A DNA stretch of 64,000 nucleotides from Streptomyces thermodiastaticus (GCF_014656135.1 NZ_BNBV01000016.1:1-64000), one strand, 5' to 3'. Counted from the stretch's first letter, positions 51,773-61,042 are shown. Notes: a model not told the origin generated them from the letters alone. Made by a program: numbers and translations.

Positions 51773-52594
51773 TCAGCCGCGCAGTTCCAGCGAGCAGCAC
51801 TTCACGCTGCCGCCGCCCTTGTGCAGCTCGCTCAGATCGACGCCGACCGGTTCGAAACCGCGCTCGCGCAGCGGGCCGTACAGTCCGGTGGCCGTCTGCG
51901 GCAGCACCACGTGCAGACCGTCACTGACCGCGTTCAGACCGAAGGCGGCCGCGTCCTCCTCGGTGACGGTCAGGGCGTCCGGGAACAGCTGCCGCAGCAC
52001 CTCCCGGCTGCCCGGGGAGAAGGCGGGCGGGTAGTACGCGATCTCGTCGGCCGTGTCGTCCAGGACGGCCAGCGCCAGGCCGAGCCGGGGGAAGCGGCGG
52101 TCGGCCAGCTGCACACTGATCACCGGCCGGCCGAAGAACTCCTGGGCCTCGCCGTGCGCGAGCGGGTTCGTCCGGAAGCCGTGCCCGGCCAGCAGCCAGG
52201 AGCCGGTGACCGCGAGGTCGCTCTCGCCCTCGTTGATGTGCACCGGCATGTGCAGGCGGGAGAAGCCGCGTGCGGCCAGCCACTCCAGATGGAGTTCGGC
52301 CTCCGGCTCCCACCGCGGGTCGGCGAACCGGGCGCCGAACACCCGCCCGTCCACCACCGTCGCACCGTTCGCGGTGAACACCATGCCGGGCAGCGCCGGG
52401 TCGGGCGGCAGCTCCTCCACGGTGTGCCCGAGCGACCGGTACACCTCGCGGAGTTTCTCCCACTGGGCCAGGGCCAGAGCGGCGTCGGCCGCACCGTCCC
52501 GGACGGTCCACGGGTCGGCGGCGCAGGCCGCATCGAAGTGCACGGGCGGGCACATCAGATAGCGCCGGGGTGTGGCGCGGCGGGCTGGGGCCAA
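51773..52594 (-). CDS. ddaH: Dimethylarginine dimethylaminohydrolase (amidinotransferase family)
   Basis: 273 residues. Guanidino-group hydrolase splitting dimethylarginine to citrulline and dimethylamine. Catalytic residues visible: Cys in GGGSVKCCSLELRG at the C-terminus, His in LHMPVHINEGESDLAV and acidic residues of DMVFTANG-like PGMVFTANGATVV. A TTG at 52594 with GAGGAG seven bases ahead is chosen since it precedes the conserved TPRRYLMCPPVHFD; the ATG inside that motif (52555) would remove its start. Confidence 0.88.
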   Translation of the reverse strand: MAPARRATPRRYLMCPPVHFDAACAADPWTVRDGAADAALALAQWEKLREVYRSLGHTVEELPPDPALPGMVFTANGATVVDGRVFGARFADPRWEPEAELHLEWLAARGFSRLHMPVHINEGESDLAVTGSWLLAGHGFRTNPLAHGEAQEFFGRPVISVQLADRRFPRLGLALAVLDDTADEIAYYPPAFSPGSREVLRQLFPDALTVTEEDAAAFGLNAVSDGLHVVLPQTATGLYGPLRERGFEPVGVDLSELHKGGGSVKCCSLELRG

Positions 52595-52812
52595 GGCGGG
52601 CTCCTCGGGTACCGCGGTGCTGCGTGACCGACCCCGGGGTGTGTCCCGGGGGCTGCTTGGAGCCCATGGTGCGTCCGGGGCGGCGGCCGCGCGCGGGCCG
52701 AGGGGCCCGGCATCGTCCGTCCGGGTGAGCGGCGGGGACGTCGCGGCCGCCCGGCCCGGTGGGCACCGCACGGCGAGACGGAGCGTCTCACCCTCCTGCT
52801 ACCGTCGGCCCC

Positions 52813-53427
52813 ATGGTCAACAAGTCCGCCCCCGACGCCACGCGCCGCAGCGAGCGGGCCCGGCGCGCGATCCACGAGGCGGCCCTCGCGCTGGTCGCCG
52901 AGGCCGGTTACCCTAAGACCACGATCGAGGGCATCGCCGCCCGGGCCGGTGTGGGCAAGCAGACGATCTACCGCTGGTGGCCGTCGAAGGCCGAGGTGCT
53001 GCTGGAGGCCTTCCTCGACCTCGCCGAGCAGTACGCCCGGCAGGCCGGCACCGTGCCGTACGAGATCCCCGACACCGGCGACGTCGCCGCCGACCTGAAG
53101 GCCGTGCTGCGCGCCACCGTCGACCAGCTGCTCGACCCGCGCTTCGCCGCGCCCTCCCGGGCCCTGGCCGCCGAAGGGCTGGTCGACGAACAGCTCGGCC
53201 GCACGGTCGTGGCCAAGCTGCTCGAACCGCAGCTGCAGCTGTACGTGCGCCGCCTGCGGGCAGCCCAGCAGGCCGGGCAGGTCCGCGCCGACGTCGACCC
53301 GCGCATCGCGCTGGAACTGTTCGTCTCCCCGCTCGCCCAGCGCTGGCTGCAGCACACCGGGCCCATCACTCACGAGTACACAGACACCCTCGTCGACTAC
53401 GCCCTGCACGGGCTGGCGCCGCGCTGA
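52813..53427 (+). CDS. TetR/AcrR-family regulator
   Basis: 204 residues. HTH: AIHEAALALVAEAGYPKTTI then EGIAARAGVGKQTIYRWWPS (recognition helix). C-terminal ligand domain of the TetR_C_16-like type. Shorter ATG at 52813 preferred since residues after it begin MVNKSAPDATRRSERARR. Divergent from the dimethylargininase, 219 bases away, so it may control that gene; no operator palindrome recognised. Confidence 0.9.
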   Translation: MVNKSAPDATRRSERARRAIHEAALALVAEAGYPKTTIEGIAARAGVGKQTIYRWWPSKAEVLLEAFLDLAEQYARQAGTVPYEIPDTGDVAADLKAVLRATVDQLLDPRFAAPSRALAAEGLVDEQLGRTVVAKLLEPQLQLYVRRLRAAQQAGQVRADVDPRIALELFVSPLAQRWLQHTGPITHEYTDTLVDYALHGLAPR

Positions 53428-53551
53428 CCGGGCCGCCGGCCACCGCGCACCACCGGCCTCACCGGCCCCCGGATGCGGGGCGCGGTCACCGGAAGCTCAG
53501 GATGGTGGGACCATGGAGCGTGCTGTCCACACCAGCGAGGCGAGGGGATAG

Positions 53552-54289
53552 ATGAGCGCGGACTTCGGCGGCCGCACCGGCCTGCAGGGCAAACTCTCCC
53601 AGTGGTTGCGCGGACGCCGGCCGAAGCAGGCCGCCGCCCCGGACCCGGACCGCGAGGCCCTGCTGCTCGCCGTCGCCGCCGCGGGCATGCCGCTCGCGCC
53701 CGCCGCGCACCCGGGACCCGGCTACGGCTGTTCCTGCGACCGCGTGGGCTGTCCCATGCCCGCCCGGCACCCGGTGTCGTTCGCCTGGCAGACCCAGTCC
53801 ACGACCGACCGCGCCCAGATCGAACGCTGGGCCCGGCACCAGCCGGAGGCCAACTTCATCACCGCCACCGGCATGGTGCACGACGTGCTGGACGTACCGC
53901 TGGCGGCCGGCCAGGAGGCCCTGGAGCGGTTGCTCGCCGACGGTGCGGACGTCGGACCGGTCGCCGAGAGCGACGACGGACGCATGCTGTTCTTCACCCT
54001 CACCCGCGGCACCCCCGAGGACGAGGACGAGTGGTGGCCCTGCGACCTGGACTGCCACCCGGAGACCATGGACGAGCATCCGGGACTGCGCTGGCACTGC
54101 CGCGGCTCCTACGTCCTCGTCCCGCCGGCCCGGCTGTCCGGCGACGACGGCCGCTCGGTGCGCTGGGTGCGCGGCCCGGAGCACGCGCTGCCCGACCCGC
54201 TGAGCCTGCTGGAGGCCCTCACCGACGCGTGCGCCCGCCACGCCGGCGAGGAGCCCGGCCAGGTGGGCGCCTGGCCCCTCAACCACTGA
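53552..54289 (+). CDS. Bifunctional primase/polymerase N-terminal domain protein (Prim-Pol-like)
   Basis: 245 residues. Resembles the DNA primase/polymerase N-terminal domain of actinobacterial chromosomes: Cys cluster YGCSCDRVGCPMPARHPVSF near 55-75, W...TTDRAQIERWARHQPEANF, TGMVHDVLDVPLAAGQEAL and SYVLVPPARLSG. Ligand Asp in DVLDVP. Lone domain lacking helicase, which suggests a regulatory or repair function. ATG at 53552 follows GGGGAT. Confidence 0.78.
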   Translation: MSADFGGRTGLQGKLSQWLRGRRPKQAAAPDPDREALLLAVAAAGMPLAPAAHPGPGYGCSCDRVGCPMPARHPVSFAWQTQSTTDRAQIERWARHQPEANFITATGMVHDVLDVPLAAGQEALERLLADGADVGPVAESDDGRMLFFTLTRGTPEDEDEWWPCDLDCHPETMDEHPGLRWHCRGSYVLVPPARLSGDDGRSVRWVRGPEHALPDPLSLLEALTDACARHAGEEPGQVGAWPLNH

Positions 54290-54359
54290 GACGACCACGG
54301 AGGGCGGGCGGGACACGGCGCGCGCACCCGCCACCCGGTCGACCGGGATCCCCGCGGAC

Positions 54360-55361
54360 TCAGCCGCCCTGCGCCGACGTCATGCCCTGGACCCGGCCGA
54401 TCACCGAGACCTGCTTCTTCGCCGCGTCGCCCGCGGGGTCGAGCGCCACCTGGTTGGAGACGAACTCCATGGTGAGGGTCTGCTTGATCTCACCCTTGGT
54501 CAGAGCCCGGACGTTCCTGTTGGGGACCGGCACGGAGGCGTTCGGCGCCGCGGTCTGCTTCTGGAAGTGGTGCGTGGTGAAGAACACCAGCGCGCCGCCG
54601 TCCGCGGTGCGCAGCGCCAGCGGGGCGTAGTCGCCGTCGGTCAGCGGCTGGTCGATGTACTGGGTGGCCAGCCCCGGCTTCACCGCGTTCTTGGCGCGCT
54701 CCTTGCGCCAGTCGGAGGTGTGCGGGCCGGCCGCGAAGCCGCTGCCGCCCTTCTCCAGGTACGTCGCGTAGTTCTCGCTCAGGTCGGCGGGCGGCACGGC
54801 CAGCGACGCGGAGTCGGCGGGCACCGGCTCGGCCCAGCCGTCCTTGTCCTTCGCGAACTCGGGCACGGCGCCGGGCTCGACCAGCGTCAGATACGCCACC
54901 TGCCACGTCTCGTTCAGGTCGTGACGGACGAACACCATCAGCCAGCGCACGTCGCCGCCCTTGTTGCCCCGGGCGTCGGCGACGAACCAGCGCGGCCAGC
55001 CGGCCTTCTTCGGGATCGTGTACGTGACGTCCGTGAACCGCAGCGGGGTGTGCGCGCTGTTGCCGTCCGGGCTGTTGATGTGCCCGGCCTTCAGCCGCGC
55101 CGCGTCGATCGCGCCCAGGGCGCCGGTGACGTAGTCCGCGTCCTCAGCACGGTCGTACGTCTGGTCGGCCTTGTTGTACGCGTCCGTGAACTCCTGGAGC
55201 GCCTTCGCCGCCTCGGCCTGTGTGGTGGCCGGGAGCACGACGCGTTCGCCGTGCACCACCACGCATCCGCTCGCCGTCGTCGCCAGCGCGGCCGTCAACG
55301 CCGCCGTCAGAACCGTCCGTTCAAGCCTGCGAAGCCTGCGAGGGCTGCGAACCCTGCTCAT
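54360..55361 (-). CDS. Lipoprotein of the iron-uptake operon
   Basis: 333 residues. Signal peptide with lipobox TTASGC (Cys about 33), so it is attached outside the membrane. Mature part has FTDAYNKADQTYDRAEDADY, WPRWFVADARG and DWRKERAKNAVKPGLATQYI; no known enzyme motif. Its start overlaps the end of efeU by 41 bases, so it is cotranscribed with efeO-efeB-efeU and presumably iron-repressed. May help iron capture or stabilise the EfeUOB complex. Confidence 0.75.
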   Translation of the reverse strand: MSRVRSPRRLRRLERTVLTAALTAALATTASGCVVVHGERVVLPATTQAEAAKALQEFTDAYNKADQTYDRAEDADYVTGALGAIDAARLKAGHINSPDGNSAHTPLRFTDVTYTIPKKAGWPRWFVADARGNKGGDVRWLMVFVRHDLNETWQVAYLTLVEPGAVPEFAKDKDGWAEPVPADSASLAVPPADLSENYATYLEKGGSGFAAGPHTSDWRKERAKNAVKPGLATQYIDQPLTDGDYAPLALRTADGGALVFFTTHHFQKQTAAPNASVPVPNRNVRALTKGEIKQTLTMEFVSNQVALDPAGDAAKKQVSVIGRVQGMTSAQGG

Positions 55362-56193
55362 CAGCTACCGTCACCTTCCCCTTCCCGGAGGCGAACCCTA
55401 CCGGGGCGAAGAAGAGCGTGAACGTGGGGACCAGGTACAGCAGCCACACCGTGACCTGGAGGACGGTCGGGTCGGGCTGGAAGTTCAGCACGCCCTTCAG
55501 CAGGGTGCCGTACCAGCTGTCCGGCGGGACGACGGAGCTGATGTCGAAGGCCAGGTGCGTCAGGCCCGGCAGGATGCCGGCCTCCTGCAGGTCGTGGAAG
55601 CCGTAGGCGAGCACGCCGGCCGCGACCACGACCAGCATCGCGCCGGTCCAGGTGAAGAACTTCGACAGGTTGATCCTCAGCGCGCCCCGGTAGAACAGCC
55701 AGCCCAGCAGGACCGCGGTGGCCAGGCCCAGCGCCACGCCGATCAGCGGGCGCGGGGTGCCGTCGGAGGCCGCGTGCACCGACGCCCACACGAACAGCGC
55801 GGTCTCCAGGCCCTCGCGGCCCACCGCGAGGAACGCGGTGACCACCAGCGCGCCCGTGCCCATCGCCAGCGCCTGGTCCAGCTTGCCGTGCAGCTCGGAC
55901 TTCAGATGCCGGGCGGTGCGCCGCATCCAGAACACCATCCAGGTCACCAGGCCGACGGCCAGGATGGACAGGGAGCCGCCGAGCCCCTCCTGCGCCTGGA
56001 AGGTCAGCTCCTGCGAGCCGAACTCCAGCACGCAGCCGAAGCCCATGGCGAGGGCGACCGCCAGGCCGATGCCACTCCAGATGGGCTTCAGGGCGTCCCT
56101 GCGGCCGGTCTTGACCAGGTAGGCGATCAGGATGCACACGACGAGGCCGGCCTCCAGCCCCTCGCGCAGACCGATCAGGTAGTTGGAGAACAC
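55321..56193 (-). CDS. efeU: Iron permease EfeU (FTR1 family)
   Basis: 290 residues, seven membrane helices. Two REGLE motifs, LREGLEAGLVVCILI at the N-terminus and VGREGLETALFVWAS in helix 4, bind ferric iron during transport. GTG start at 56193, 6 bases after efeB. Under DmdR1/IdeR-type control via the iron box before efeO. Confidence 0.95.
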   Translation of the reverse strand: MFSNYLIGLREGLEAGLVVCILIAYLVKTGRRDALKPIWSGIGLAVALAMGFGCVLEFGSQELTFQAQEGLGGSLSILAVGLVTWMVFWMRRTARHLKSELHGKLDQALAMGTGALVVTAFLAVGREGLETALFVWASVHAASDGTPRPLIGVALGLATAVLLGWLFYRGALRINLSKFFTWTGAMLVVVAAGVLAYGFHDLQEAGILPGLTHLAFDISSVVPPDSWYGTLLKGVLNFQPDPTVLQVTVWLLYLVPTFTLFFAPVGFASGKGKVTVADEQGSQPSQASQA

Positions 56194-56199
56194 GAAAAC

Positions 56200-57474
56200 C
56201 TACGCCTCCTCGGACAGCAGGGTGCGCCCCCACCAGTCGTCCGCGTCACGGACGCCGGGCGGGATCGCGAAGACCGCCGAACCCACGTGCTGGATGTACT
56301 CGTTGAGCGCGTCGTGCGCGGACAGCTTGCGCTGCAGCGGGATGAACCCGGTGCGCGGATCGCGCTGGTAGGCCAGGAAGAACAGCCCCGCGTCCAGCCG
56401 GCCCAGACCGTCGGTGCCGTCGGTGAAGGAGTAGCCCCGGCGCAGAATCGTGATGCCGCCGTTGGAGTCGGGGTGCGCGAGCCGGACGTGCGCGGTGGGC
56501 TTCATCGCCGGCAGGAACGGCTTGTCGTGCTCCTTGGCCTTGCCGACCGGCGCGCCCTCCTTCTTGTCCCGGCCGAAGACGTCCTCCTGCTCCTGCAGCG
56601 AGGTGCGGTCCCAGATCTCGATGTGCATGCGGATGCGCCGCGCCACCAGGTACGAACCGCCCGCCATCCAGGCGTCCTTCGCGCTGCCGTCGCCCGCCGC
56701 GACCCACACGTGCTGGTTCAGCCGGTCCGTCTCGTCGCCCGCGATGTTGTCGGTGCCGTCCTTGAACCCGAAGAGGTTGCGCGGCGTCTGCGAGCCGGGC
56801 GTCGTCGAGGACGTCTTGCCGAACCCGAGCTGGGACCAGCGGACGGCGACCGTGCCGAACCCGATGCGCGCCAGGTTCCGCACGGCGTGCACCGCGACCT
56901 GCGGGTCGTCCGCGCAGGCCTGGATGCACAGGTCGCCGCCGCTGCGCGAGGGGTCGAGGTCGTCGCCGGGGAACCGCGGCAGATCCACCAGGGCGGCCGG
57001 ACGCCGGCCGCGCAGGCCGAACTTGTCGAACAGCGACGGCCCGAAGCCGATGGTCAGCGTCAGCCGCGACGGCGGCAGGCCCAGCGCCTCACCGGTGTCG
57101 TCCGGCGGCGCCTCGGCCGGCCCGCCCCAGGCGCCGTCACCGACCGCCTTGCCGGCGGTCATCCGGCGCGCGGCGGCCGTCCAGTCCTTCAGCAGCCGCA
57201 CGAACTCGCCGCGGTCGTCGGTCGTCACGTCGAAGGCGGCGAAGTGCAGCCGGTCCTGCACGGGGGTGGCGATGCCCGCCTGATGCGCGCCGTGGAACTC
57301 CACCGCGCCCGCCTCGGGGCTCGCCTCGTACCCGCCGCCGGTGGCCGCCGCGACCGCGCCGCCGGCCGCGACCGCGCCGAGCGCGAGCCCGGCACCGCCC
57401 CAGCCCAGCAGTGCGCGACGAGAGGGCGCGGCAGCGCCCCGTGCCGTCTCGTTGGTCCGGTCCGTCTGTGTCAT
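56200..57474 (-). CDS. efeB: Dyp-type heme peroxidase EfeB, Tat-exported
   Basis: 424 residues. Twin-arginine signal PSRRALLGWGGAGLALGAVA. Dyp motifs: Asp in FGFKDGTDNIAG (GxxDG, distal Asp) and the heme-ligand His in HIEIWDRTSLQEQEDV region (about 315-330). Recovers iron from heme or oxidises Fe(II) for EfeU at the outer membrane face. ATG at 57474; 13 bases after efeO. Confidence 0.94.
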   Translation of the reverse strand: MTQTDRTNETARGAAAPSRRALLGWGGAGLALGAVAAGGAVAAATGGGYEASPEAGAVEFHGAHQAGIATPVQDRLHFAAFDVTTDDRGEFVRLLKDWTAAARRMTAGKAVGDGAWGGPAEAPPDDTGEALGLPPSRLTLTIGFGPSLFDKFGLRGRRPAALVDLPRFPGDDLDPSRSGGDLCIQACADDPQVAVHAVRNLARIGFGTVAVRWSQLGFGKTSSTTPGSQTPRNLFGFKDGTDNIAGDETDRLNQHVWVAAGDGSAKDAWMAGGSYLVARRIRMHIEIWDRTSLQEQEDVFGRDKKEGAPVGKAKEHDKPFLPAMKPTAHVRLAHPDSNGGITILRRGYSFTDGTDGLGRLDAGLFFLAYQRDPRTGFIPLQRKLSAHDALNEYIQHVGSAVFAIPPGVRDADDWWGRTLLSEEA

Positions 57475-57487
57475 CGGTCGTCCTTGC

Positions 57488-58633
57488 TCACTTCACGACG
57501 GCGGCCGCGAGCCGGGACAGCGGCTCGGCGAGCGCGTTCACCGCGTCCGACAGCTGCTTGCGCTGCACCTGGCCGACCTTGTCGTAGGAGACGAAGTCGT
57601 AGGAGGAGGCGTCCGACGGGTCGGTGCGGTACGTGTCGAGCAGCGCGTTCAGCGCGGTGAACTGCTTGTCCAGGTCCTTGGTCAGGGACGGGTCCTTCCG
57701 CGAGGCCACCGGCTTGAGCAGCTCGTAGGCCTTCTGCGCGCCCTCCACGTTGCCCTTGAAGTCGACCAGGTCGGTGTGGGAGTAGCGGTCCTCCTCACCG
57801 GTGACCTTGCCGGTGGCGACCTCGTCGAGGAGTTCCTTGGCGCCGTTGGCCATGGAGGTCGGGGTGATCTCGGCGGTGCCGACCCGCTTCTGCCAGTCCT
57901 TCAGGTCGGTGACCAGCTGGGCGGCGAGGGTCTTCTCCTCGGGGCCGATCTTCTTGTCCTGCCACAGGGCCTTCTCCAGCCGGTGCCAGCCGGTCCACTT
58001 CTGGCCCTGCTCCAGGCCGTCGGCGCGGGTGTCGACCTTCGGGTCGATGTCGCCGAAGGACTCGGCGACCGGCTCGGTGCGCTCCCAGCCGAGCCGGGAG
58101 GGGGCGTAGGCCTTCTTCGCCGCGTCCAGGTCGCCGGCCTCGATCGCCTTCGCGAAGGCCTCCGCCCGCGGCAGCGTCTGGTCGGCCTGGTCCTGCGCGT
58201 ACTGGCGGTACTGGGCGACGGCCTGGTCCAGCTTCGGGTCGCGCTCGGGCGTGGCGCCCGAGCCGGTCACGGTGAGCTTCTGCCGCACGCCGTGCCCCTT
58301 CATCCCCGGCCGACAGGCGATCTCGTACGAGCCGGCCTTGATCTCGGCGGTCAGCGTGTAGCGGGTGCCCGGGCCGATGTTCTCCTTCTCCGAGACGATC
58401 CGGTCGTCCGGGAAGAGGATCTCCACCTCGGTCGCCTTCGTGCCCTTGTTCTCGATGTTCAGCGTGACCTGGCCGGCCGGGACGGACGAAACGGAGGTCT
58501 TGCAGGTCGAGTCGGCCGCGGTCACCTGTATGGCGTCGCCGTCGCCGGCGTCGCTCTTGGCGGTGCAGGCCGTCAGGGAGGTCAGAGCGGCCGCAGTGAC
58601 GACGGCAGCGACGGAGAATGGGCCGGCTCGCAT
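57488..58633 (-). CDS. efeO: Iron uptake system lipoprotein EfeO
   Basis: 381 residues. Lipobox LTAC near 23. N-terminal cupredoxin-like domain (about 35-125) with CRPGMKGHG, then the M75 domain having HRLE (the HxxE iron ligands, about 215) and GWERTEPVAESFGDIDPKVD. Binds iron outside the membrane and hands it to EfeU. First gene of the operon; ATG at 58633. Confidence 0.94.
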   Translation of the reverse strand: MRAGPFSVAAVVTAAALTSLTACTAKSDAGDGDAIQVTAADSTCKTSVSSVPAGQVTLNIENKGTKATEVEILFPDDRIVSEKENIGPGTRYTLTAEIKAGSYEIACRPGMKGHGVRQKLTVTGSGATPERDPKLDQAVAQYRQYAQDQADQTLPRAEAFAKAIEAGDLDAAKKAYAPSRLGWERTEPVAESFGDIDPKVDTRADGLEQGQKWTGWHRLEKALWQDKKIGPEEKTLAAQLVTDLKDWQKRVGTAEITPTSMANGAKELLDEVATGKVTGEEDRYSHTDLVDFKGNVEGAQKAYELLKPVASRKDPSLTKDLDKQFTALNALLDTYRTDPSDASSYDFVSYDKVGQVQRKQLSDAVNALAEPLSRLAAAVVK

Positions 58634-58666
58634 ACAGGCTCCTGGGATGAACCGAAATCTTCGTTT

Positions 58667-58688
58667 GGTAAGGCTGGCCTAACTTACC
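58667..58688. promoter_or_regulatory. Iron box (DmdR1/IdeR-type operator)
   Basis: GGTAAGGCTGGCCTAACTTACC, inverted repeat GGTAAG / CTTACC with TTAGGC-type core, 34 bases upstream of efeO. Close to the actinobacterial consensus TTAGGTTAGGCTAACCTAA. Should mediate repression by Fe(II)-bound DmdR1. Confidence 0.8.
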
Positions 58689-58927
58689 TCAGAGCCGGGC
58701 GTACCCCCGCGTAGGGTGATGCATCTCTCAGAGGGGAGCGGAACTTCCGTCGCTCGCGGAACGCCACTCGGCGGTACGGACAAGGGGCGCGTGCTGTTCA
58801 CCGCTGCGCGTGCTGTTCGGCGCGCGCTCTCCGACGGGTGACGGTGCGTTGCAGGGAGCGGGCAGCGGGGAGCAGGGCGAGGGCGGACGTGACTCCGGGC
58901 GGCCCGGGGCGCCGGAGACGACAGACC

Positions 58928-58963
58928 GCCGCGGTACCGCTCGTGCACGAGCGGTACCGCGGC
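58928..58963. terminator. Perfect 36-base palindrome, terminator-like
   Basis: Each arm is GCCGCGGTACCGCTCGTG; the two arms meet with no loop base. It lies between map (leftward, ends at 59005) and efeO, so it is downstream of map and upstream of the iron box. Probably the map terminator. The remaining 58689-59004 contains direct-repeated GCGCGTGCTGTTC (58789 and 58806 regions) but no gene. Confidence 0.6.
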
Positions 58964-59004
58964 AGCGGGTGCGAGCCGTTCCGTAAGGCCGGCGGTACGG
59001 GCCG

Positions 59005-59862
59005 TTACGGCAGGGTCAGGATGTCGGCGCCGGTGTCGGTCACCACCAGGGTGTGCTCGAACTGGGCCGTGCGCTTGCGGTCCTTGGTGACCACGGTCCA
59101 GCCGTCGTCCCACACGTCGTACTCGATGGTGCCCAGGGTCAGCATCGGTTCGATGGTGAAGGTCATGCCGGGGCGCATGACCGTGGTGGCGTGCGGGCTG
59201 TCGTAGTGGGGGATGATCAGGCCCGAGTGGAACGACGCGTTGATGCCGTGGCCGGTGAAGTCGCGGACCACGCCGTAGCCGAAGCGCTTGGCGTAGGACT
59301 CGATGACCCGGCCGATGACATTGATCTGCCGGCCCGGCTTGACTGCCTTGATCGCGCGGCTCAGCGCCTCCCGGGTGCGCTCCACCAGCAGCCGGCTCTC
59401 CTCGTCCACGTCGCCGACGAGATAGGTGGCGTTGGTGTCGCCGTGCACGCCGCCGATGTACGCGGTCACGTCGAGGTTGACGATGTCGCCGTCGCGCAGC
59501 ACCGTCGAGTCCGGGATGCCGTGGCAGATCACCTCGTTGATCGAGGTGCACAGCGACTTGGGGAAGCCGCGGTAGCCGAGCGTGGAGGGGTAGGCGCCGT
59601 GGTCGCACAGGTACTCGTGCGCCACCCGGTCCAGCTCGTCGGTGGTCACGCCCGGGGCGATGTGCCGGGCCGCCTCCTCCATCGCCTGCGCGGCGATCCG
59701 CCCGGCGATGCGCATCGCCTCGACGGTCTCCGGCGTCTGCACCTCCGGTCCCGTGTACGGCGTCGGCGCGGGCTTGCCGACGTACTCCGGGCGGCGGATG
59801 TGGCCGGGCACGGAGCGGGTGGGGGACAGCTTCCCGGGGACGAGCAGCGACTGGCCAGACAT
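59005..59862 (-). CDS. map: Methionine aminopeptidase type I
   Basis: 285 residues. Removes N-terminal Met from nascent proteins. Metal ligands of the pita-bread fold are visible: Asp in DIVNLDVTAYIGGVHGD (two Asp), His in DFTGHGINASFHSG, Glu in FTIEPML and Glu in RTAQFEHTLVV. An N-terminal 40-residue extension (SPTRSVPGHIRRPEYVGKPAPTPYTG) carries a SH3-binding-like Pro motif, as in actinobacterial MapA/B. ATG at 59862. Confidence 0.95.
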   Translation of the reverse strand: MSGQSLLVPGKLSPTRSVPGHIRRPEYVGKPAPTPYTGPEVQTPETVEAMRIAGRIAAQAMEEAARHIAPGVTTDELDRVAHEYLCDHGAYPSTLGYRGFPKSLCTSINEVICHGIPDSTVLRDGDIVNLDVTAYIGGVHGDTNATYLVGDVDEESRLLVERTREALSRAIKAVKPGRQINVIGRVIESYAKRFGYGVVRDFTGHGINASFHSGLIIPHYDSPHATTVMRPGMTFTIEPMLTLGTIEYDVWDDGWTVVTKDRKRTAQFEHTLVVTDTGADILTLP

Positions 59863-59920
59863 GACAGCGAGTCTAACCAGCGGGGATGGGGGACCATGTC
59901 GGTGGCGAGAGGAGCTGGTC

Positions 59921-60160
59921 ATGCCCCTGTTCAAGAAGCGGACCGCGGGGAAGCCGGGCGAGTGGTACTACTGCCTGCAGCACCAGAAGGTCGAGGAGGG
60001 GCCGGAGTGCCCCGCCAAGGACCGCTTCGGGCCGTACACCTCCCCGCAGGAGGCGGCGCGGGCCATGGAGACCGCCCGGGAACGCAATCTGCAGTGGGAG
60101 AACGACCCGCGCTGGCACGACGCACCCGCCGGCGACGGCCGCGACGGCGAGGGCAGCTGA
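59921..60160 (+). CDS. Small conserved-type protein, 79 residues
   Basis: Starts MPLFKKRTAGKPGEWYYCLQ; contains HQKVEEGPECPAKDRFGPYT and an SPOR-like helix ARAMETARERNLQWENDPRW, ending Asp/Gly-rich. Two Cys could bind metal. GAGAGGAG Shine-Dalgarno and strong G/C bias support it. Soluble; divergent from map. Function unknown. Confidence 0.75.
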   Translation: MPLFKKRTAGKPGEWYYCLQHQKVEEGPECPAKDRFGPYTSPQEAARAMETARERNLQWENDPRWHDAPAGDGRDGEGS

Positions 60161-60301
60161 GCGGGGCGCCGCCGGTCAGCCGGCCGGGCGCGGTGCGGCG
60201 GCGCGCTGCTCGCGCGACCGCACCGCGTGCTCGTTCGTCCGCACGTCGTACGCGACCGGGCGCGGCAACCGAAGTGCCGGTGCCCGGCCCGCCGCACACG
60301 G

Positions 60302-60901
60302 CTACCAGCGCGGCGGTGGCGGTGCCGTCAGATACTCCGCCAGCCGGGACAGGCGGTCCCGCAGCCGTCCGGGGCCGCGGGGCGCCCACCGCGGGTTCTC
60401 GCCGGCTGCCGCGCTCACCAGGTGCTGCACCGTGTCCAGATCCAGCTCGGCGCCCTGAGGCACGGGCAGCGTCTCGTGCGCCAGCGTCGCCAGATCGCCC
60501 TGGCCGCAGCCCAGCGCCAGCACCGTCGCACCCGCCCGGCGGGCCTCGTGCACCCGCCCCAGCAGCGGTTCCGGTTCGTCGGGGGCGACGACGAGCAGCG
60601 TCTCGCCGCGCCGGGCCGCCTCCAGCCGGCCCAGGCCGACGGCGAGATGCGCCGGGTCCGAGGGGCGGGCGCCGTGCCGGACCAGGGTCGGGGCCAGCTC
60701 CGGGGTGCCCGACCAGGCGGCCTCGTCCGTGAGGTGGGCCGCCAGATGCCACGGTTCGTAGGCGGGCGTGCCCACCAGCAGCAGCCCGCCCCCGTGCGAC
60801 ACCACCGAGGAGCGCAGCACGCCCGCGAAGTGCCGGGTGGCCCCCAGCCACTCGGTCCCGGCGAGCACGTCCCGCAGCAGCGCGACCCGTACGGCGTCCA
60901 T
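60302..60901 (-). CDS. Hypothetical Rossmann-like (SIS-type) protein
   Basis: 199 residues. Alternating beta/alpha pattern with SVVSHGGGLLLVGTPAYEPW, ETLLVVAPDEPEPLLGRVHE, AGATVLALGCGQGDLATLAH; the layout suggests a phosphosugar-binding SIS fold, without the usual Ser-rich loop. ATG at 60901 (or 60973 with 24 more residues). No signal peptide. Unknown role; divergent from the F420 reductase gene. Confidence 0.65.
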   Translation of the reverse strand: MDAVRVALLRDVLAGTEWLGATRHFAGVLRSSVVSHGGGLLLVGTPAYEPWHLAAHLTDEAAWSGTPELAPTLVRHGARPSDPAHLAVGLGRLEAARRGETLLVVAPDEPEPLLGRVHEARRAGATVLALGCGQGDLATLAHETLPVPQGAELDLDTVQHLVSAAAGENPRWAPRGPGRLRDRLSRLAEYLTAPPPPRW

Positions 60902-61042
60902 GGGCGCGCATCCTGCCCCGACCGGCCGCACCGGTCCGGGAGTTCGGACGCGATACACCCGCACCGGGGACATGGGGAAACGCCTTGGTGACGCGCCTCA
61001 CTCGGACGGGTGAGTGTGTGCGGGCGGACGTAGAGTCGGCGC

